From: Prinia subflava
Lineage: Eukaryota; Chordata; Aves; Passeriformes; Cisticolidae
Reading direction: 5' to 3'
Assembly (NCBI RefSeq): GCF_021018805.1
Contig: NC_086251.1
Location: forward strand, 38,386,767-38,450,766
Length of the DNA stretch: 64,000 nucleotides
Made by a program: the position numbers and the translations under genes. Shown piece after piece: positions 52,012-64,000 of the stretch. Positions within the stretch are counted from its first letter, which is position 1. Every line of letters starts with the position of its first letter. The notes under the pieces are model-generated. The model was not told the DNA's origin, made no database searches, and saw only the letters and a program-made list of their open reading frames with translations.

Positions 52012-55000
52012 ACTTGATTTTTCCTGTTGGAATTACAGTTTAGGCATTTTTATCTTTTTTTTCCCTCAAGTTTTCATCTACACAATGTATAAACTCTGCA
52101 CAGAGAGAAGAAATTAAGCAAGACTTGCAAAGTACCTTCCAACTTTGTGTGCTGACCTTGCAAGAGTGTCACACAATGTCTGCTTCTATTCAGTGGAGCT
52201 AAGGGGGACAAATGGTGCATTTACCATTCTCCAGACACACAGACCTAAGACATCCACACTCTAATTAGAATTTGTTTGATCACACAGAATGCAACAGTTT
52301 GGTTAGAGAAACATATAGCAATCATTTGTTTGGAACAATAAGGAAACAACCAAAGGAATGTTTTGTGGCCTTTTCACAGTCCTAAATTTGCTGTTTCTGA
52401 CAGGATTTGGCATCACTGCAAGAGTTTGCTGATGGAAATGCATGGATTTTTTAAATTAAAATGGATAGCTAGAAATTCTTAAAGACAATAATAGGACAAA
52501 ATTGATTCTTGTACATTTCTATAAAATCTATCCCAGGTTATAAAGAAAAAAAAAAGTATAAATTACAGGAAAAGTGTTCTAAGTTATTTGTAAGAGTGTA
52601 TGTGGTAAATGTGTTTGTTTATTGTACTTACAACTTTAATGCAAATCTTTCTCTCCCCAAAACCTAGAAATTCCACATAAATCTCAGATGAAATATCCTG
52701 GGTCTGTCATATTTGTCTTGTACAAAAATCCTGTTTGAAACTGAGATGAAACATGGAGATCTTTTTGTATAGAACTTGCAGTTCTGAGTTCTTGTAGGGC
52801 CCCATGACAAGCTCCCTCAGGACTCAGCATTCAAGCATTTTTTTCCAGGACAGTTCTGACACATGTTCTCCTTCTGGTATGAGTTTATAAACCAGCAGGA
52901 GTGATTTCCAAACAGTCATGTCCTTCAAGTACTGTGCAGAAAGTGTAGAGGAGCTGGGTGCCTCTTATGGCAACATAAAATTGCCTTGCCTTTAAATCCA
53001 TCATATTGTTGGCAGTGTTCATCACAAACCCTTTTCCTGACAGAACATGACAGCTCCTGTGCAGGCCAGCAGGGAGAGCAGAGATTGGATCTACTTCTCT
53101 CCTTCCTCAATGCTTCTAATTTGTCAGAAGATTGCTTTTATAATTCTTTAAGAGAACTGCCACATCTCCTTGAAAGGGGAAATACTGCTTTTAAATTCGG
53201 TGTCTGCTCCTGTGCAGGACTGCTTAGTTAGCAGCTGCCACAGTGTACGAGGCTCGTGCACCCTCTGTGTGAAGTTCTGCATGGCATAAGCTGCTGTGAA
53301 TCAGTGCTGTTACAGTCCTCCCTTGGTACTAGCTCTGATAGCCATGCAGCCCAAAGCGACACAGAGCTGGGTCTTGAAACTGTTTTGGTGAGGTCAGAAT
53401 TGGCCTTGTTGCACTCAACGAGCACCATTTGACAAATCCTGGTACCTGTGTGGGAGTGGGGTTCAAATGTCAGCCTGCAGAGGGTGGGTCCCTGCAGCAG
53501 CTGTGCCTCAGGCCAGCCCTAGCTGGGCAGAAACTGCACCTTCAGGATACCCATTTCACTGCCAGACACGTTCATCTGTGGGAGTTTGCATGTGACCTCA
53601 CCCTGGTCATTAACAGGCATGCATCATGTCCACATATAACTGTAAGAAATGCATCCTCCACTTCCTTTTTTGCTCAGGAGATGTCCCTAATCAATCACTT
53701 GGGTTTCACCTCAAAAACTGCTCTTAGAGAGATACTGTAATGCCTTCTAAATAATAACACTTCCTAAATACATATTACTAGGGTATTTAGGGGATGGTGG
53801 AACAGAATATGGAATTTACAGCTGGAAGGTATTACAGCATTGGTGTCAGATTTGTGACTCCTTTTTTCTATGTTTGCTGCTAATACACTTCTCTGTAGAT
53901 ACTTACAGGGAATTAATGGCCTCTGTGAAACCAAAGGGGAAACATTGGTGATGAACCCACAGACTTTTTCAGGTGTGTACTACCTGTTAAATAGATGCAC
54001 ATGGTATCCAGAGGCTCAATTCTGAAGTTAATTATTTGAATTTTATTTAAGACATCTGTAAAATAACATCTTTTGTGTTGCTCTAAGTCTTCAAATTTCA
54101 GATTACTGAAATACAGCATTTCAAGACAACACTGAATATGAAGATTTGCTTCCAAGTATCTAAAAGGAATTCTGAGGGTTTCACTGGCAATAAAAATTAA
54201 TGTGAGAGCCAAACCAAAGCCGATAACCAACAGATCAATTTGATGTCTACTGGTGTGTATATAGTGGTACAGTAAAAATTTAAGGTAATTTATTGCACAG
54301 GTGGGTTCATGGTGAATTCCAGAAAGGCAAGTCTTCCAAACAGTACAGCAATTGGCACCCCCAAGGAGACACTGACTGCCATTTGCTTTATCTGTATTAC
54401 ATTAAGGAGAACAGGAATCAGGAGTGTGCCCTTAGCTTAGCTTGCTATGTGCCATGGAGACACTGGCAAGATAGAGCTGAGAAAGATGAATCATTGAACC
54501 TGCACTCCAGCTATTATCACCTCCAAGATCTCCACTTAGTGCTTACTATCTCCCACTTACTTACCACTTTACTATGTTAAAAAGATGACAGTGAGAACAG
54601 CTTTCGTCAGGATCCTGCAACACAGAATTTGACTGCATACCCAAACTCATCAGAAGTGATTTAACATTAAACCAAATGCAGGATGGCTTTCGTGAAACAA
54701 GGCTGTGCTCTGGAAGCTATATACTGAAAATAAAATAACTTCCACTCCATCATGTCCATGGTATTGAGCAACTATCACTCCTTCCTTTATCTAGTCAAAT
54801 ACTGAATCTTTGATTCCAGACTTAAGGATTTTCTTGGTTACTATTTGGCAATCAGGCTGAACACTTGATATTTACTTAGATTTTCTCATCCTGTTTTTCT
54901 CAGGGGAAAAAAATCACTCTAGAGAATGAAAGAGCTCTGTAGATGGAAGAACTGTAAAGGTATGGATCATCATCTTGGAGAAATTGTTCTTAAGAGACAT

Positions 55001-55139
55001 AAAGGTCATAAGAATCACGAGGGTTCTGGAAGGAACACCTAGGGATCCATTGTTGGCTGTGTCAGTACAAAAGCATCAAATGATACTGGCAGATAGAAGG
55101 TTCAGATAAAAGGTGAGGTTCAGACAAAACCACACAACA

Positions 55140-55430
55140 TGTCCTTATGCTGACCAACTCTGTCATGGCATGTTGAGGATTCAAGAAGTTCAAGTGGGTT
55201 CAAGAGGAGACCAGGAAGTTCATGAAAGGGTTACTAAATAACCAGACACTATCCCTGCCTTGGGAAGTCCCTCCAGATGGTTGGAGACTGGGAGAGTATT
55301 GAGGGAGTGTATCATGAAAGGCTCTGTCTAGTCTTAATTCCTTGGGTATCCCCCTTTTGGCCACATTTGGAGACAGCATTGGATAAGAGTGGCTCCGTTC
55401 TGACCCAGCAGACACGGTCATACATGTTCA
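55140..55430 (+). mobile_element. Probable ancient CR1-like repeat remnant
   Basis: TGCCTTGGGAAGTCCCTCCA, a GGAGACAGCATTGGATAAGA block and GTTCTGACCCAGCAGACACG resemble, in order, the 3' region of old sauropsid CR1 copies that end in a TGACCCAG-type block. Heavily diverged, boundaries uncertain. Confidence 0.4.
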
Positions 55431-56013
55431 TGTTCTCTGTGTTGCAGTGCTTGCATCACCCCTTTAAACATTTCATGTCTGCCTACAAAGTCCTTCCCTA
55501 ACGAAGGGGCGAACTCTGAGTCTTGTAATACATAGCGAGACACTATTCTCCCGTAGTATTAACAACCAAGGAGAAGTATTTTGAAAAAATTGAGAATGCA
55601 GACTTTTAATGCATGGCATACACAAATAACCTCACCTAACAGTAATTTTAAAATAGAGGTCTGGATACCAGAACACAGCTTTTCCAACTCTTTTTAATGA
55701 CCAACTTTTAAAAAATGCCTTCCCACAAAGAGTAGGGGAATTCCAAGATGCTGAAGGGCAAAAAGGAACATACATTCACGAGTTTAAATTTGGGGAATTT
55801 CCCTTTTTACTGGACACCGATAAAAAGTCTTTTAAACATCGCATTGTAACGCAGCTGCGGCAACAATTACCTATGAATACCTTAAACTTGTTTTTTGAGG
55901 TACTTGCTTTTAAATTATTCTCCTTGAAGAGGGCACGTGGAAATACTTCGTTTGTAATTTCAGGAGGGGTTTTGTTTTCGCGGCTGGCTGGTGGTACTCC
56001 TATGCGGTGTTGA

Positions 56014-61633
<5,620 letters not shown>

Positions 61634-61912
61634 TGAAAATGATCTTAACTGTTTCATGTCTGTGTTTGCAAATTCATATATAAGAAATTCTCACCCATAT
61701 TCAGAATGGGTATCTGAGGGAGTAAGAGAGATGAACAGGTGAATGAGGGAGTGGTGTTGTAGGTCTTGAACTGGAGCCATGATTTTACCATTGACTCAGC
61801 AGCTGAAAGAATGTAGTTTCTCTGATACTATTTCACCTTAGTTTTGGGGGCCTGGTCTGTTTGCGCCCTGCAGTGATATCTGTGAGCAGGAGATGCTCTT
61901 CGTAACCCTGTC

Positions 61913-62828
61913 TGTTTGTGGTTTGGCCCTGGATGCATGCCAAGGGTCTTGCAAAGCCTCTGCATCACTCCCTTCCTCAGCTACACACACACCATGAAAA
62001 GCTTACAGGTCAAGATAAGGGCAGGGAGGGAATCCCAGGGAGGGATCACTCACCAATTACCACCATGGGCAAAATAGATTCCCCTTGGGGAAATTACCTG
62101 AATTTATTAACAAGCAAATAAAAATAGGATACTAAGTAGTAAACCCAAATCTTCAAAATACTTTCCCACTATCTCTTGCACAGGTTTGACTTTATTCCTG
62201 GTTCTCTACCTCTCCCACAGTGGCACAGGGAGATGGGAGGGGGTCTTCACAAACTGCTCCAGCAAGTAGCCCAGCTTACATGGGGTGCAGTCCTTCAGGA
62301 GCACACTGCTCCAGTGTGGGCTCCTTTCTCCACAGTGCCACTGGTCCTGCCAGGAGCCTGCCCCAGCACAGGCTTCCCATGGGGCCCCAGCCTCCTTCAG
62401 GCATCCACGTGCTCCAGCATGGGCTCCTTCAGGGGCTGCAGTTGGATGTCTCTCCACCATGGATGTCTGTGGGCTACAGGGGCACAGCTGCCTCACCATG
62501 GTCTTTGCCACGGGCTGCAGGGGAATCTCAGCTCTGGCAGCTCCTTCCTTCCATCATTTGCCTCAGTGTCTGCAGAGTTGTCCCTCTTAGATGTTGTCAC
62601 TCCTCTCTTCTCTCTCTGCAATTTCCTTCTTGTTTTTTTTTTTTTTTCTTAAATCCCAAAGGCACTACCACCACTGTGGATGAGTTTGGCCTCAGGCAGC
62701 AGCAGGTTGGTCTTGGAGCCAGCTGGCTTTGGCTCCTTCGGACATAAGGGAAACTTCTGGCAGGTTCTCACCGAAGCCACCCCTGTAGCCCCCTCACTAC
62801 CAAATCCTTGCCATGCAAGCCCAGTACA
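61913..62828 (-). mobile_element. Solo LTR of an avian endogenous retrovirus, about 916 bp
   Basis: Starts TGTTTGTGGTTTGGCCCTGG and ends AAGCCCAGTACA. Flanks CTGTC (61908-61912) and CTGTG (62829-62833) match at 4 of 5 positions. The interior shows features of a bird LTR I recognise: a run of CTCCAGCATGGGCTCCTTC-type units (about 62,260-62,540), GGAGCCAGCTGGCTTTGGCT near 62,717 and AAGCCACCCCTGTAGCCCC near 62,774. The complement carries AATAAA (62103-62108), giving minus orientation, antisense to PSMA6. Long frames inside it (for example 62,176-62,652) are fortuitous. Confidence 0.82.
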
Positions 62829-64000
62829 CTGTGTCTGGGTAAAGTCACAGCTAAAAGAGAGAGATAGAGAGTGCAATTATCCTTGTGCAGGTTTTGTGGC
62901 TTTTTTATCTAAGTAGTATGTATAGGACAGATTTACATAATTTTTGCTCCTAACTTAGCTATTGTAGATATAATGTAGAGGAAAAAGTGCCTAAAATATT
63001 TCCCTTGCAAATATTTCTACATGTCTTGATAACAGTAAATGTAGCTTAAAAAGAAGTTGTGTGTTGAGTCATTTTTTGTAGATGTTTTTGGTCATCTGTG
63101 TGTTGGTTCTGGTCATTCTGGGGTTGGTTCTGACTTGTTTCTTCTCTTACGTTTGGCTGTAAGCAAATTTCAGCCATCCTGTTGGGCTGTTCAGGAACTG
63201 AGGTAAAAGACTTAACAGGTTTCCTCAACTACTTTTTTGTTAAACATTCTGAGTTTCTTTTTGATTGGTTGAGTTTTGGTTTGGTTTTTTTTTAAGGAGA
63301 ATAGTTTCAGAATTGATGAATCACTTTTCGTAATCATAATAGGCACTTAGATTTCTCACTAAAGAAGCAACATTCAGAGTTGCACCACAGTTTCCATGAT
63401 GGGGCAATTTTCCTATGCTTGTGTGCGTATAATTTTCAGGAAGCATTGTTTCTTTCTTCCCTTGGCAATTCCCATGCCTTGATACTACTGGAAATTCCTT
63501 TTTTTTAAATACATGAATAAAAATGTATTTTTCTTAACTTCCCTTAGCCTTTTTGAAAATATGAGGGAATTTTTTCCTGTTGTAGTAATAGCTGCTCAGA
63601 AGTTTATCAGCTCTAACTACTAGCTAAAAGTTACACAAGTGTAAAGTGAAAATAATTGTAAACCATGACCTTTTGGGTTTTTATTGCAAGTATTACTTTT
63701 GACTTCTTTTTTAATATGCATATTGAGACAATACAACTGTAAATCAAGTCAGGGTGAACGCATGCATTTCAGTGATGTGTTCAGTTTTAAAGAGGAAAAG
63801 GTATGTAATCCAGTGTTTTTCAGGGTTACAAACAAGGAATATAAATTTGATCTTTTAATATTTCCATAAGTTTCAGCATGTTTTTAAAGTTGCTTTCTAA
63901 CATAAGGCACCTGGTAATAGAACTATTGTTTACACTTGTGTGTCATATAACACAGGATGTGAGCTGTGGCTTGGAAAATTTTGTATCAGAATAAAACTTT
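62829..64000. other. PSMA6 intron 4, remainder in window
   Basis: About 1.2 kb of AT-rich sequence. No PSMA6 exon 5 (expected to continue with MILIGIDEE-like residues) is seen before the window ends. Confidence 0.65.

Larger units (their letters stand above)
51768..55974. other. PRORP 3' UTR and PRORP-PSMA6 intergenic region
   Basis: Apart from the candidate poly(A) signal and an old repeat at about 55,140-55,430, no gene is seen. ORFs up to about 105 codons show no recognised domain. Confidence 0.6.

Noticed and set aside
62176..62747. Overlapping 158- and 175-codon ORFs
   Set aside because: They lie inside the solo LTR and its repeat-like GC-rich units; different frames are open equally, so not coding.

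Overview
This is a vertebrate nuclear window and almost certainly a bird. The evidence is the split genes with GT-AG introns, CpG-island promoters, several CR1 LINE fragments (two of them ending in a recognisable CR1 3' terminus) and avian-type ERV long terminal repeats; there are no mammalian SINEs. The gene order PPP2R3C (-), PRORP (+), PSMA6 (+) matches the order I know for this locus in amniotes. I see no bacterial, viral or CRISPR-like system. I could not place the species below bird level.

Positions 1-12,625 hold PPP2R3C on the minus strand. Twelve coding exons join in frame to 388 codons. The last roughly 60 residues (in human a final exon or exons) lie before position 1. About 12,100-13,020 is a CpG island that serves as a divergent promoter for PPP2R3C and PRORP.

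Positions 13,787-51,767 hold a complete PRORP (KIAA0391, MRPP3), the metallonuclease of mitochondrial RNase P. Seven coding exons join to 586 codons. The catalytic aspartates (D413, D482, D483, D503) and the zinc ligands (C352, C355, H561, C582) are all present. Two large introns (17,375-27,401 and 27,510-48,973) carry CR1 pieces, two solo LTRs and simple repeats. A CpG-rich patch followed by a TATA-like box sits just before the exon at 48,974.

After about 4.6 kb of intergenic DNA, a second CpG island (about 55,975-56,650) starts PSMA6 on the plus strand. PSMA6 encodes proteasome subunit alpha1. Four coding exons (136 complete codons plus one base) are in the window and the remaining exons lie beyond 64,000. 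A solo LTR sits in the last intron.

The three genes are unrelated in pathway: a PP2A regulatory subunit, mitochondrial tRNA 5' processing, and the 20S proteasome. Their proximity looks like conserved housekeeping synteny. The observations most worth testing are an in-frame stop and AATAAA hexamer fused to a PRORP splice donor, the intragenic CpG/TATA patch inside PRORP, an antioxidant-response-element match at the PSMA6 promoter, and three solo LTRs (one with a perfect 5-bp target duplication) that all lie antisense to their host genes.
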